From the NCBI RefSeq assembly GCF_009389715.1, contig NC_052399.1, forward strand, positions 19,099,646-19,163,645: a DNA stretch of 64,000 nucleotides, written 5' to 3'. Shown here piece after piece: positions 1 to 12,954 of the stretch (position 1 is its first letter; every line of letters begins with the position of its first letter). Below the pieces are notes generated by a model that was not told the DNA's origin, did not search any database, and saw nothing but the letters and a program-made list of their open reading frames with translations. Made by a program: the position numbers and the translations under genes. Origin of the DNA: Phoenix dactylifera. Taxonomy: Eukaryota > Streptophyta > Magnoliopsida > Arecales > Arecaceae.

Positions 1-2200
1 ATTGGCAAGGCGTTTACCAGAAAACAGAATAATATCATTGGAACGGTTCGTTCAGGATCTAGTCGTTTTCTCCGTGCGTAATGGTAAAATGCTATGCGCA
101 ACTTAATCCCCGTGTTCTAAAAGTTTCGTCATTCTTATTAAGTCCATTAGAGGTTTAGCCAGTTTGCAGTGTGGTGTATGAGGTTTGCAGTGATTAGTAA
201 GGCTCGAGACACATCGAAAATAGGCTGTACGGTCTAGGGATAAAAGCGCTTGACGTGGGGAGGCGATAGAAGTAATATAAATGGCCAAGATTGATTTATA
301 TGCTTGGTGGGTTGTGTAGGGGGTTAAGAGACCGTCTTGCCTTTACGGAATCATATTGCAAGGTTTGAGTTGATTTCAAGTAATGTTAATGTAGCCAAGC
401 TTCCTGTTCAGCTCATATGGAATTTCCAGTTCTCCAGCAAGAGTCGAGCCTTGTAATTAATTATCCGGCCCGTCTCATCATGAAAGCTATTGCGCCTTGA
501 GCCACCGCTGTCGACACGATATGCCTCTTTGCTGTTATCGAGAAAGCATGGCTTACATGGTCGTAATCTGATCATTTCTATAATTGCTTTAACGGGCAGA
601 TCCTAAATAGCTTCTGTTCGAAAAATCATGAAAGAAATCAGTCTCATTTGCCAGTTTATCTAATCACAATATGAAAGTGAGAACCAAAAGTTGTCAAACG
701 TCTTAAAATTACATGGCAGTGTTATCTAGAGTGATTATGACACGAATTCCCCATGCAATTCAGTATCAGAAATTGTGCGTTCAAATACTTCATAATTTGT
801 GAGTTGAGGGAAGAATTCTCAAGAAGGGATATACTTGCAGAACTTGGGAAGAGGAATAAAATCTCTCCATATTTGTCAACTGCAAAGACAAAGTCCCAGA
901 CCTAGCCCATGAAGTTAGGCATTGAACTTATGGGCTCGAGAATTGGTTCTCTGTTATTTTAAAATTTTGCACCTCTAATTGGCGAATACATGTCAAATAT
1001 TTTGGACAACTGCATAGTGCATCTTACTCGGACGTGATGCAGCAATGCATATTTTAGTATATATTTATATGGAATGCTCATATAAAATTATTGGTTGCAA
1101 GGGTCTTAGAGAGCTACAAAAGCTCTCCCGTCTGACTTTCAAATAATATATATAAAAAAATATTTTGTTTGATGACTTCTTAGATGAGGAAAAAATGTCT
1201 ATGATTGATCCTATACTTGACAAACTCCAAGGGATGAAAGTGATCCCAGGCGAATGAACCTCATGATGTAAATCCGCCCATGAAACTGATCTTAAATGAC
1301 TTCAAAAACTTGTGGCTCTCCAAGAGGCGGATGGATTTATCTCGCTCTATAACTACACCATCACATATCTATGTCCTTCTCAACTATTGGTCCCTCCCTA
1401 GAATTAGTTGCTATTTCAACAAAGCCATCTTTGTATTTCCTATAAAATAAGCTAATGCTATCACCTTTTCGCATTTCAAAAGTTCTCAACTTGAGAACCA
1501 CCACCCGACTGAATAAAAAGCGGGCTGCTTGTGTAAGATCGCACGTAATGCCCTCTTATCTAGATTAATAAAATTGGCTGCTGAGGTCACCTCCAAAATT
1601 TTCATTTTAAAATGTAGACAAATGTGGATAGAGTTCCAACTCCATATAAGGTAGCAAAATATACAAAAAAAAGAGATAAGGAGACTCTCTAAAACAAAAT
1701 AAAAAAAGAGATAAGCAGAGTCAATTATTGAGGCTGATCTACGTGCCAAGCACCCACTTGCTATTAGTTAAATTAATTTATGGACAAGTGCTTATTATTA
1801 TTTATTACTCTCCCTTTATAGGATGCCACCTGCTTCTCTCTTCTCTAATCATCTCTCTCCCCGTGTATTTTGTAAGCATGATTTCAGAATCATAAATAAT
1901 ATCTAAGCTGAAGGTCAATGCATTTTCATGTCAATGTTTTTGCACAATTAACAAGGATATTTCCTTGTCTCTCATGCGAAAAAGGAGGGGTTAGCTGCTA
2001 AGATGAGAGTGTGAAGTTTAGCTAATATGGTCGGTAGGCACTATATAATGTACCATTCTTCTACGTAGCATACTAACGATAGCTATTGGCTGAAGTACTA
2101 CTGGCCGACTAGATGTCAACTTCCATAGTCATGATTTGTGATATTTTAGTTTATTTTTATGTGGCTATGGCTATTGATTTCCACTAACTAATCGTTCTTG
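1..2200. other. Intergenic, nothing recognised
   Basis: AT-rich sequence with stops in all frames. The only open frames are short (under 90 codons) and show no domain, splice-site or codon pattern. I see no RNA gene or element termini here. Confidence 0.5.
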
Positions 2201-2210
2201 TTCCTTCTAG

Positions 2211-2513
2211 GACTTGTTTGTTCGCTGGAAGAGAGGGGAAAAGTATGATCAAGAGAAAATGAAGAAATGACTCATGTTTGGTTGGAGTTTTTACATAGAG
2301 AGATATGAAAATATGATTTCTATATTTTGTAGAAAGAAAAATTCATGAGAGATATGGAAAAGTCCAATTTTCACCGGTTGGAATTTAGGATAATTCATTT
2401 TTTCAAAAATTCTCTGAAATTTTTAGATATAATAGAGTAAGATTTTTTCCGGGTATAATAGATATTTTATATAATTTTTTCAGCAAAATAGACACTTGAC
2501 CAAACATAAGTCA
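2211..2513. mobile_element. Possible Harbinger-like MITE
   Basis: The stretch opens with GACTTGTTTGTTCGCTGG and closes with GACCAAACATAAGTC, an imperfect terminal inverted repeat. The interior shares short blocks (a TTCGCTGGAAG-type block and CATGTTTGGTTG) with the better-defined MITE at 61337-61790. I cannot show a clean 3-bp target duplication, so the ends are approximate and the family assignment is tentative. Confidence 0.35.
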
Positions 2514-2559
2514 TTTTGGAATGCGTGGTTTTCATATGATCTATGATGGCTCAGTCCAC

Positions 2560-4793
2560 TGGACCGACCCATCTTTGAGGCAGGCCCAACCCCCTCAGTG
2601 GGGAAAAAAGATCAAAACAGAGGATCACAATCCCCTGCTCGATCGGCCCGAACGACCACCGTTGAGGTGCAGCCAAAGGAGCGCGGCCGGTGCGAACTCC
2701 TTGGGGTCAGTGCTAATGGGTGGCAGGCGTTAGGAGTTGTTGCAACCGGCGAACGGCCGGCCAGTGCCATCGTTCATCCGAGTTTATCCCTATCTCCCAC
2801 AACATCTCTTTAAACCCCTCTTCTCCTCGATCGACCCATCGCCGCCCAACTCCCCACCTCCTTTCTCCTTTATCTCTAGTGGCCGACGTGCCACCTCGAC
2901 CAAGCACCACCGCCCAAAGCCCTCCATTCTCTCTCTAGTTCATGTGCCTTGTTTGGAGAGCCATTCCTCCTCCTCTCACTCGGTTCCATCGGAAAATGCT
3001 ACTGCTGACCGAAGAGCATCGCCTCCATCCCTCACCGATGAGTTCCCCACCACTTCCTTGGGCCTTGTGGGCTACCATCAAGGGCAGCTAAGGGGCACCG
3101 CCCCTCTTCTTTTCTTTCTCCATTTTGGCCAAGCTCGGTTAGCCATCGTTGGCCGCTCTCCCCCACCTGCCACCGCCTCCAGCTACTGTCTCGCCTAATC
3201 ACCATGGTCAGCCACTAGCCGCCTCCTTCCTCACCTGTTTTCCGAAGAAAAAAGAAAAGGAGAAAAGAAGAGAGCGAATGCTTTGCTTTCTCTTTCTCTC
3301 TCTTATTTTCTCTCTCTTCTCTTCTCTCTAATCTTTCTTTTTTCTCTTTCTAAAAGACCTATGAACCCAATAAAAGGGTCCTAATTGCCTATCCTATGGA
3401 CCCCAGGTTGACTCCTATAAAAAAACTCTAAACTGCCCTGGTGCCCGGTCCACCTACTGGACCAATCATCTCGGCCCGTTGAATGTCCTTGAAACCCCCA
3501 TTAATGAATCTTCTTGAATGAATCTTCGCCCCAATTGAGTTCATACCCTTTGATTTATTGAGCAAATCGTCTAGATCTGATCCATCTGAAACCACCAGGT
3601 CAAGTCTTCTTTTATTATTTTTTAATTTTATTAAAGTTATCAAAAAGAAGTTAACTTTGCCATTAATATTTTAAATAGGTCTAGCGGGGTCACCTAGTGA
3701 AATCTAACAATTTAAGATGAAAGAGGAAAGTAAATCTTGCGCTCCTTATTATTTCAAATTATCATGTCTTTCATGCATAAATTGCCAATAATAAAGTTAT
3801 ATTTTTCTTAAACTTATGGATCAATTTATATGTTATAAAAATTATGCTATATTATGAAAAATAGTTTCGTGAATGCTTTTAATGGAAATAGCTTTGTTAT
3901 GAAATATAAATCCGATCATGTCATTTAGTATTTTTCATCTATTTATGTGCATGTTTTAAAAAAGGATATAAGTATTTAAAAGGCTTAGATAGCTATGTAT
4001 GATTTCTAGAATTAGGAAGATCAACACCCGGAGCTAGCATCCATTCAAATAGAGACTCTGATAGTGGATATAAAGTTGGCATACGAAATATGAATCTATA
4101 TCGATTACGAACACAGGCTTTGTCACGAGTATAAATTGACTGTAGCACAAATATCTGTGAGCAATGTTTTGAACTATGATGTGAGTAAATGACAAAAAAA
4201 TGAACTATGAATTTATTTATAATATGAACTTGGAACTATATTTATGAAATATTGAAGATTTATGTATACATGATTGTTTTTATTACTTGTTTTGATATAT
4301 CGTACTATGAAATACTTTGTTTTTGCAAGAACTATTATTTTTTTTATAAATGATGCATTGATATGAAAAACTTATGCTTGATCTGATAGAATAGTGTAAG
4401 TTTTACTTACTGAGCTGTATCGCTCACATATCTTTTTTTCTCTCTCTCCAAACGAACAGAATCAGTAGGGATGAAAGATAGTCCAGGCTTAGTAGTTCAC
4501 ACTAGCAAGCTTGGCGATCTATGTAGGAGAATTTTAATTATTTAGTTGGTCATCGATTTATAGCTTAGTAATTTTTAAATATTGAAGATTATAGGTTTAG
4601 TATTTAAGTTTAAATTTAGATGCTCTGAACTATGTTTACTTTGTTATCTAATGGACGATGAAATTGGATATTTATTTATTTTATTTCATTGGAAATGAAT
4701 TTGGAAGCTAAATATAATGGTTGGCTCCATATTATCATGAGTGATACCCTTCGGTAGTATGACCGTATTATGTCCTTGATTTGGGGCATGTCA
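2560..4793 (+). mobile_element. LTR-retrotransposon LTR fragment (Ty3-type by appearance)
   Basis: A GC-rich, pyrimidine-rich first half (2560-3450) is followed by an AT-rich half. Near 4400 lies a 'TTACTTACTGAGCTGTAT' block of the kind common late in plant Ty3 LTRs. The right end, GGGGCATGTCA, is LTR-like. The left boundary is unclear, no target duplication was found and no gag or pol coding region is visible, so this is an old LTR fossil. Open frames in the GC-rich half are composition artefacts. Confidence 0.45.
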
Positions 4794-5015
4794 TAATTAA
4801 CTAAAAACTATTTTTGTAGACATTAGCTTGTCAACTAAAATGTTCTAGCCAAAGATAATTTTTTCAACGAACCAAATGAGATCTTAATATTTGACCGGCC
4901 CCTAGTTTTTCATCAAGTTGGAAGGGGTTTGGGAGGGGGAGGTACTAACCGATCATCCTTTTTATTATAATGCAAAAACTTTATTTTGAGGCGGAGGGTC
5001 TCCGCATCCCTATCT

Positions 5016-5018
<3 letters not shown>

Positions 5019-5086
<68 letters not shown>
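5019..5086. repeat. (TA)n microsatellite
   Basis: About 34 uninterrupted TA units. It is one of three long TA tracts in the window (also at 32309 and 56679). Confidence 0.95.
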
Positions 5087-5088
<2 letters not shown>

Positions 5089-5099
5089 CACACTCCATG

Positions 5100-6204
5100 G
5101 CTGATGACCAACTGTTCGACTTTTTTAAATCAATAATAAATTTCAACATATCTTTTAAAATTACAAACTAATTGGATGAGAAGACAAAAGGATTTCTCTG
5201 TTTCTGTAAATCTTCTTCGGGGAGCCCTAGAATGTCAGTGGTTCTTCTAAGAAACTTTTTATTTGCCCTTCCAATATATATATATATTGATGAAAATGGA
5301 GGTAGGTAGGAGCTGACACCAGAAATATTATTAAGAAAATAAATGTTTACAAATGGAAAAAATGGAAAGAATGTACGAGGGGAAGCAGAGAGGAAGAAGG
5401 AAGAGTTACAAAGCTGATGTTAATGATCTAATGTTTCTCTATAACTGCTGATGGTTCTTCTTTGTTTTTGCTGAGCATAAGCACTCTAGCTAAGTTGAGT
5501 ATGAAGCGCCTTCCAATAATCTTCTTTTTGATTTTGTTTCTTAAAGTCCATCATAGCTCTTTTTTTCTTTTGTAATTATTTATAATTATAACCATAAACA
5601 TTATTATTATAAACAATTATAATCATCCTCGCCTAAATCAAATTTCATCCAATCATTGGATTATAATTGTTTATTGCTCGTCCTCTATAATCAGCAGCAT
5701 GCACAATGCATGCCAAAGTTATAATTTCTTTAGACAAAAACAAGCCTACCCCTAGAGCTCTCCTCAAATGCAGGCAAAAGAAAGAACATCTTTTATGTAA
5801 CAAGTAGGTTTCATCAAATAAACTTCCAGCTTCCCTATGATCAATGCATCCTGTTGCACACTATAACAAAATTGAATAAGGGTTTGTGGATGTCGGACAA
5901 GATCATATTAAAAACTATGAGAACCTCAGGTCTGCTGAAATTATTTAAGTTTCCTCTCAACATTTTCAAAAATTTTACAAAATTGGAGGTCAATGAGTTG
6001 TTGGGCGGAACTCATTGGCCAAAATGAGTTCTTCTCAACCAAAACGTCATCTGGTGTATTTTCAATTTGAGTTGGCTCTTGACGTCTATCGAGGAGAGGC
6101 AGAAATTCCTGAGGCGATTGGAGACAAGGGAGAGAGTTAAGGTGGCCACATCAAGTGTTTTGATGTCATATAATGGGAGAACCTTTCCATTTGGATGGGT
6201 CCAT
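5100..6204. other. Intergenic, nothing recognised
   Basis: AT-rich with short poly-A/T runs and a small TA run near 5275. No gene or element ends are visible. Confidence 0.45.
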
Positions 6205-6212
6205 ATTTTGAG

Positions 6213-6631
6213 TAGGGGCGGCAATCAATTAGATATGAATTAGGTCAAAAATTCATCAAGCCAAATTCGATCTTTTTATTAAAGTGATAAAAAATTCAGA
6301 TATGAGCTGTTTATTTAATAGATAACCTGACCAATCTGTATAACTCATTTATCAAACAAGTCAGGTTAGGTTAAACAGATTAAGTAGATTTTTAATAAAT
6401 TAAATAAATTTAAACTGGTTAAACAAGTTAAGCCGATTGGCTTAAACTAAATAGAAACATGTTAAATAGATTTTAAATAGGTTAGATAGATTTTAATCGA
6501 TTTAAATGGATCCGGTTATGACCCAATTCAATTATTAAATAGATTAAAATAGGTTAAATAGTCCATTTAAATAGATCCGCTTTGATCGTTTACGGATCAA
6601 ATTGATGGTTGGCCCAAAATTGCCCCCACTA
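6213..6631. mobile_element. hAT-type non-autonomous element (MITE)
   Basis: The element starts TAGGGGCGGCAAT and ends ATTGCCCCCACTA, an imperfect inverted terminal repeat of hAT form. It is flanked by 8-bp near-duplicates, ATTTTGAG at 6205-6212 and ATCTTGAG at 6632-6639 (7 of 8 match), the target-site length of the hAT superfamily. The interior is low-complexity, with repeated AAATAGGTTAAATAGATT-like words and no transposase. It is related in plan to the 571-bp element at 42349-42919. Confidence 0.75.
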
Positions 6632-6869
6632 ATCTTGAGCCATCAAATGATGTTAAAAGATGGGTCGTGGCAAGAGTTGAAGTCCCCACAATCTGTGGTG
6701 GGCCTTTGGATAGCTCCATTGCATAAGATGAAAACAAGGAAAAGCGAAACATAAATCGACAACAATGTTGTTTTGACTGGAATCATCATTTTTTTTTTTT
6801 AGTTAAAAGGAAGAGGAGCAATACACTCCGGTCCAGCTTTCATTTAAAGAGCATATTATATACAGGAAG

Positions 6870-7100
6870 AGTTCAAGAGATGCTTTTATAGCAAGGGCAT
6901 AAGACGCCACCTTGAGTAACGAAGTTGTAGTAAGATTTGACACAGAAATTTTTACCCAGTAAGAGCTGCCAAACCGTTCGATCTTTGACTGGAATCAACG
7001 GACAGCTGAAACTAGAGATAGGACGATCCGGGGGCTTCATCAATAGATTCAGTGTAATGTGAATCATATAACAAATCTCAAAGTTGCAGTGGTATCGCAT
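6870..7100 (-). mobile_element. LINE fragment (zf-RVT-like piece)
   Basis: The minus strand encodes about 75 residues containing WQLLLGKNFCVKSYYNF and GGVLCP. This fits the end of a plant non-LTR reverse-transcriptase ORF entering the zf-RVT region (W..L..G.FSVKS.Y...GG..CP). A T-run at about 6788-6800 lies where a poly(A) tail would be on the minus strand. The fragment is short and isolated. The family call rests on motif memory only. Confidence 0.4.
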
Positions 7101-7217
7101 TCAATTCATAAGAAGAAGCTTTGTTTTGCTTAATTGAAGAGACAACCTGTAGCCTTTGGAAAAAAAAATAAAACCATACATGTGTTTAGCAAAATATTTA
7201 TTCATTATTTTTTTTTT

Positions 7218-7373
7218 TTATGGCATGGATGTCTCGAAGCAAGGGTAGCATCCTCCCACGCCGTTAGTACCGTTCCACATCCAGCCAATTACTGTAGCTG
7301 AACCGTCCTCAAACATAACTGCAGTGGCAAAACTTTCAGCCATGACTTTGTTATACTGGATGGAGGCTTCACA
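7218..7373 (-). pseudogene. Isolated terminal-exon-like fragment, unidentified
   Basis: On the minus strand a good splice acceptor (TTTACAG) is followed by 51 open codons and a TAA stop, then an A-rich run. The peptide has a well-mixed globular composition (it includes MAESFATAVMFEDGSATVIG and two Cys near the end), unlike the low-complexity frames around it. I do not recognise the family. No matching upstream exon is visible on this strand up to the bHLH gene 1.1 kb away. It could be a captured exon, a decayed gene end, or a real last exon whose partners I missed. Confidence 0.3.
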
Positions 7374-7379
7374 CTGTAA

Positions 7380-8090
7380 ATGATATGCACATTTCAGTAA
7401 ATTGACCGTTCATTTCAAAGTTTCCATATCGGCTATATTTTGTTATGAAGGAATTCTATTGATTATTACAAAGTTTTTGCTCTACCTTTTATAATTTGAA
7501 ATTATTTAATATTAAAATAGTAATAGTTATAGTTATCCAAAAGCCAGCAGCGTTATTTTCCAAACCTAACCCCATAACTTGACGACCATTTCCAATCTCT
7601 CCATCATTGGATATTAATTACTAGGAATTGTGCGTCAGACCTGAACATCAACAACTACCTGCACTTCTCTACGTTAGATTTTATCAATAATATCTTTCCT
7701 TCTCTCTCATATGTGATGAATAAAAACGGATGAACACTGGATTAAACCTTGCTCATTTTAATGAATTAGAATTATGTAGACTTGAATCATTTACTTCCTT
7801 CTCTCAAATAAAATAATTTAAATCAAAATCCACAGATATAAATCAAGCTAACCACGAAGTTGCTGAACTAATACCAGTCATTTGTCCAAAATAAGCATCC
7901 CACCAATGGATATAAAAACAAAACAAAGGCAAATAAAGTAAGCAAATTGCTCCTTGTCTTTCCAAATATTTTATTCAAAAAATCAAATATAAATCATAAA
8001 CTCTGTTTCTTCTTCTTTCCATCCTCCAAATCAACTTTTCTTCACCCCTCCTCTGTCCGGCAAAGATTCCTTCCGCGCATCCAGAGATTC
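7380..8090. other. Intergenic, upstream of the bHLH gene
   Basis: AT-rich sequence becoming pyrimidine-rich toward 8000. The stretch 8090-8468, GC-richer and directly upstream of the bHLH start, probably holds its promoter and 5' UTR. I could not fix a TATA box or transcription start. Confidence 0.4.
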
Positions 8091-8468
8091 TCTCCTCTCC
8101 TGCTGTTCCAGAACCCCCGTGCTACATAGAGAAAAGTGTGGTAAAAGGGAGAGATGGTGGAGTTTTCTAAACAGAGGTCCAAGATGAAACCGTTCTCCGA
8201 GTGATCTCTCCCGCCAAATCTCTCGTTTCCCGCGTAATGGAAGCAGTCGATTATAGTGGAAGAGGACGACCACGGCTTCATGATTCCACCGGTGACCGAG
8301 TAGAAGGCGAGGCGAGGAAGCTCCGGCGCCACAGGCTCCCCTTCTGGTTCTGCCCCCCGAGCCGCCCCCCGGGCTCCTGAGTTCCTTGCGTTTGTTCCTT
8401 GTCCATCTTCTTCTATCTCTTGAGCTGGTTAATTTTCTTGTCGTTTGCGATCCGTTTGGAGGGGATAA

Positions 8469-11400
8469 ATGGGTTCGATTCCGCTGGGGGATTACGGAGT
8501 TCTGAGAGGGTTTCGTGAGGCTCCTGGGTTCGCTGCGGGGACGTCAGCGACGCTGGTGTTGGATGGGGAGAGAGGGGAGCTGGTGAGGACGCCCGCCCGG
8601 GTGGGGAAGAAGGGGAAAGGTGGCGTCTTGGACGCGAGAGTGGCGATGGCTTTGAAGAGCCACAGCGAGGCCGAGAGGAGGCGGAGGCAGAGGATTAATG
8701 GTCACCTCACCACGCTCCGGAGCATGATTCCGTGTACCGACAAGGTTGGTGGTTCCCCGCTTCCTCTTTGTCTCTTCTTCCGTGGTTCTGTTCATCTTTT
8801 GTGCCCGCCTTGCTATTGGTTAACCTGTTTTCGTTAATTGGAATGGTTGTCCTTTTTCTTCTGTGGTTTTGATTCTTCTGGTCGATTGACGTGTTTCTTT
8901 TTTTTTTTCCTTGTTTCCTATTTGTGTTTTTTCTATTTTACTGTGTGTGTTCGTTAAGAAAAAAAAACATTTTTTTCTGTTAATTTTCTTATCATCTGAG
9001 CTATGTGATACCTTTTTAAGAAGAGAAAAGGAGGAAGCAAGCGAAGGAGAGTGTAAAATCCGTTCCATGATTCGAAAAAAAAGAGAGAAAAAACTACATA
9101 ATGGGGAAAAGGTCAAAAAGAAACTACATCTCCTTCTCATGAACAAATTGAAGACCTTGCCTTTAGTTTCCTTCTAAACAATTTGATCAGTAAAGAGCTC
9201 GCTCTTTTGAGGCCTATTTTTTTAAATGGATTTTCTAATCTACTTTGTAAGGAAGTTCTGCCATTAAACTGAGAGCATCAATTTCTACTTGCAAGATTTA
9301 TGTTTGAATTCGAATTGTGGTGAATGCGTCGAACTAGTAGACAAAAGCTGTAGATACTCTAAGAACAGTAGACTGATGTTCCTTGGCCCTCAGATATAGT
9401 CTTTTCATAGTATAGAAGTATGTTTGTATGCTTTCTTTAATTTGAGCTACAATCTTCTTCTTTTATAGCTACAATCTTCTTTTAAGGTTCTCAGCTACTA
9501 CTTTCGATCTGAAGTTATAATTTCTTTAGGGTTTAGTGTGCGGTTTTGATCATAATTTTTGCTCACTTATTCTTTGTTATATTTCATCAACGCCCCCCCC
9601 CCCCCTACCACCACCACCAAACCAAAAAAAATAAACAAAAAACAAAAAGCTCACACCTTCATCTGGAAGATGGAAGATGGAAAAGATCTTAAATGTTCTG
9701 GATTTTTGTTTGATCACATACCTATATCTGGTTTCTAGGACTTTAGACTTTGAAGGTTATATGAGAGAACACATGAATGTGGTAGATTTTTTATTATGAG
9801 AAATCTTATTTCCAGGACAATCCTCTGAGTCCACTGTCCTAGTGAAGGATACTAGAGTCCCATTAAGTTTATCTCCTCTACAAATTTCAGGCACTTTGCA
9901 ACAGTTTGCGTGGCAGCTGCAAATGAACTGGTGAAGATGAAAGGAGTGGATATCAAGTTACAGTATATTACCATTACAGTCTTTTCGCCACTCTTTTAGT
10001 CCTCTTTGTCTTGAATAATCATAATAAACCTTAAATTTGAAAAATAATTATCGTTTTTGTTATCTTGGTGATTAAATGTCAATTTGTTTCATATTTGTTA
10101 GATGATTCACACCCCTAACTATATAATCTTTCGTTCTTTATCACAGGCTAAGTTCATGGATTTGCTTTATATAAATCTATTCATTCGCTTTCTATTATGA
10201 GTGTTGATAAAATGGAGATTTGCTTCTTTGGTGCCCTGACAGTGAATTGGTCAGATTGTTGGATGGCAGAGTATGCACTCGCGTAAGCTGGCCTTTCTAA
10301 GATGAGGATGTCAAGGTAGGTGTTCGGTAATGTGAGGTTGGGCAGTGAGGTTGGGCAGAATTAAAACTGAACATACTAGAAGTGTATTAAGAGTCACAGA
10401 AATTGAGGATAACATGATAGAAACCCAATGATGCACTGAGGTGTAAAGAAGGTTTTAACAAAGAGAGATCCTCAGATCTGCTGTGTTCTTGTGATACTTA
10501 GACTTTAGCTGGCCTCACATCCTTTGCTATATTATGACGCTATTGCATGATGAGACAAAATTTTGGATCTAATCTGTATCGCCATTCTGCCTGCACGTTA
10601 CTGCTCAATATTCATGGTTAAGTTGTGTTCTCTCAAGCCTTTATTTGCTTGCTAATTCTCAACTCTTGATGACCAACTTCCAAGAAACAATACCTATGGC
10701 ATTTGTCCCTTCATCAGTTTTTACCGTACGGGCAGTATAATATTTTTCATCATGTATTTGGTAAATTATGTTTTATCTGTTGCCAATATATCTGGGTAGT
10801 AATTCCTCATGCAGACCGCATCATCCTAGTTGATCGAGTACACTGAATCTCTGAAAGGCACCAGTATGTTATATATAATATTTTTTAAGGACCTTTTAAA
10901 TACTTTATTTGTTTGGAAATTATTTTTGACCACTGTCCGTTCTCTATTGTGAAAAGTTAGGTATTCGATACATATTAAAGTGAAGATTCAATATGTTTGT
11001 AAATAGAGAAAAGGATAAAACAAATAAACTGGCTACCTTGCAGTTGGATAAAGCTGCACTGCTTGCAGAAGTGATCAATCACGTAAAGAGACTGAAGAGC
11101 AACGCAGTGGAGATTAGCAAGGGTTGCACCCTTCCATCGGATGTTGATGAAGTGAGAGTTGAAGTTGAAGGAGATGAAATGAATGGCGGGAGCTTTATAA
11201 TAAAGGCATCACTTTGCTGCGAGGACCGGCCGGATCTCCTCGCCGATATAAGACAAACACTCCAAACTCTGCAGCTGAAAACTATCAGGGCAGAAATTTC
11301 AACACTTGGTGGCAGAGTCAAGAATGCTGTTGTCGTGATGTGTGAAGGAAATGCCAGTGATATTGAAAAGAATCTTTACGCCTCGTCCGTTCACCAGGCC

Positions 11401-11514
11401 CTGAAGTCCATTCTTGACAGGGTCAATTCATCAGCTGACCTTCTGCCAAGGACTGCATTCTCTAACAAAAGACTAAGGATCTCACCATACGCATCCTCAA
11501 GCTCCTCCTCGTGA
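8469..11514 (+). CDS. bHLH51: bHLH51-like transcription factor (bHLH plus C-terminal ACT-like domain)
   Basis: Two exons, 8469-8744 and 11044-11514, separated by a 2.3-kb GT-AG intron in phase 0, give 248 aa. The basic region (about residues 63-77, KSHSEAERRRRQRIN) carries the H65-E69-R73 triad expected of E-box/G-box binding. The loop reads IPCTDK at the exon 1 end and LDKAALLAEVINHVKRLK at the exon 2 start, so the intron falls inside the loop. Residues about 143-205 (KASLCCEDRPDLLADI onward) form the ACT-like domain of this subgroup. The tail is Ser-rich. From memory the closest Arabidopsis relative is bHLH51, in the group that also holds bHLH30/32/106/107. It would act as a nuclear dimer. 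Its target genes cannot be read from sequence. It looks intact. The exact symbol is less certain than the family. Confidence 0.88.
8745..11043 (+). other. Long intron of the bHLH gene
   Basis: Donor GTTGGT after the DK codons and acceptor TTGCAG before LDK. It contains a C-run followed by an A-rich stretch (9593-9655) and otherwise unremarkable AT-rich sequence. I find no clear nested gene. Confidence 0.8.
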
Positions 11515-11861
11515 AACTTTTGCATGCTAAGGAATGATACAGCTGCTGCTCAACGGCACACACATTTATGGTGCTGCTGTAGTTTGTTAGTTTATGTTCA
11601 TATTGTGGTGGAAGATTTCCTATGGATATATAGGTGCTTGTGCTCGATATATAACTATTAGCCACGAATATTTGGGGAAAGGCCTGGTTTGAGCTATATT
11701 AAGAATCACCATGACCGCCAGCAGATTTTTGTTAAAATGCTGTGTAGCTTCTTGACCTTTCCTCGAAAAGCACATTGTTGCTTATTTACTGATGTGAGTG
11801 CATGTATATCACTTTAATTTTAGAAAGCAGGTCCTGGACTACGTGGGTCTTTTATAATTGA

Positions 11862-11867
11862 AATAAA
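11862..11867 (+). terminator. Candidate poly(A) signal of the bHLH gene
   Basis: AATAAA about 350 bp after the stop codon, in AT-rich sequence. It is a plausible near-upstream element only; plant poly(A) signals are loose. Confidence 0.35.
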
Positions 11868-12254
11868 GCAATATATGCAAACTTTTCTTTTGTTGCATGG
11901 AATGATATGTATTACTTTGTGCTGCAATTTTTATACAGATATGTTATATACGCTTTAGATGTTATTCTCATTTATTTTACTTGAATTCAGACTGTTGATA
12001 TAAATCATAGTTGAAGGTAAAGGAACTTAAGAGATAAGGCCAGTTGTATTCATAGGCCACTTCTTACTATCTCATCAACCCCTCCAGACCTTCAGCACCT
12101 TTTGTGGAGAGACATGTATTCATAGGTCACTTCTTACCTTTTGCAATTTCTGGCTTATGCCCGGTTTGTTTCAAGAAAAAAAAACAAGTTGCTTGCTGTT
12201 GGTAACTTGAGGAGAAGTGAGTAGGAGGATAGCTTTATTCTTTGTGTAAGCTGG

Positions 12255-12858
12255 TCCCTGAATGGTAGTGAACCATTTGTTCTTGAGATGCAGATCCTTA
12301 AGGGCCTCATGGCTCTTTTTGGTATTCCAAAATGTTGGCACAAGAGAGAGGAGCAGCACAGGTGAGAGAGGAGAGGGATTGAAGCATTTATGCATTGTGT
12401 TGGGCTATATGGCTTCAATACAATGCAAGAATTCTCAAGTAGTCCTCGGATATTTCATTCGATTAATAGGTTGGGATCGAGCTGCCGGCAAGAGGTGCGC
12501 CGGAGACGCCGAACATGTTAATGATGAAACTGGCGTGTTGGCTGGGCCGCTGGCAGACTCGATGCTGCAGTGTGGGGTTCATATCTTGCTACAAGGTTTA
12601 GGCTTCTTGGGTTTTCAATGACCTCCACTGCCTGAATATTGGGGTATAGTTTTGGTGGGTCATGATTTTTTTTTTTTTTTTTTGAGACGTACGTGACTTG
12701 TTCTTGGGAACCAATCTAAGATTTGGAGGCTGTAGGTTCCTTTTTTTTCGGTGTTTCTAGGGATCTTGGGTCACCTTGATCTTTCCTTGGACTTTTTGTT
12801 CCCGTTTCATTACTCAATGAAGCGAAGTGATACTATTCCACCATTTTGAAAAAAAAAA
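12255..12858 (+). mobile_element. 5'-truncated LINE, 3' end with poly(A)
   Basis: The frame near 12262 reads VNHLFLRCRSLRASWLF, which matches the H...C part of the zf-RVT motif found at the end of plant LINE ORF2 (VNHLFL.C..A...W). Downstream, the sequence around 12800-12858 (CATTACTCAATGAAGCGAAG, then an A-run) resembles the usual 3' tail of plant LINEs. The 5' limit is uncertain. No target duplication was found. Confidence 0.5.
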
Positions 12859-12954
12859 CATAATCTTACCTAATATAAATATATATATATACTAAGCCAA
12901 ACAATAACGAAATTTTCAACAGTGTCCGTTCTTCCTATCCTTTGGACACTTCTA

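Noticed and set aside
2737-3198. 153-codon open frame on +
   Set aside because: It lies in the GC- and pyrimidine-rich half of an LTR fragment, is Pro/Ser-rich with no domain, and overlaps equally open frames in other phases.
8042-8332. 96-codon minus-strand frame upstream of the bHLH start
   Set aside because: It is antisense to the probable bHLH promoter and leader, with no domain and no matching exons.
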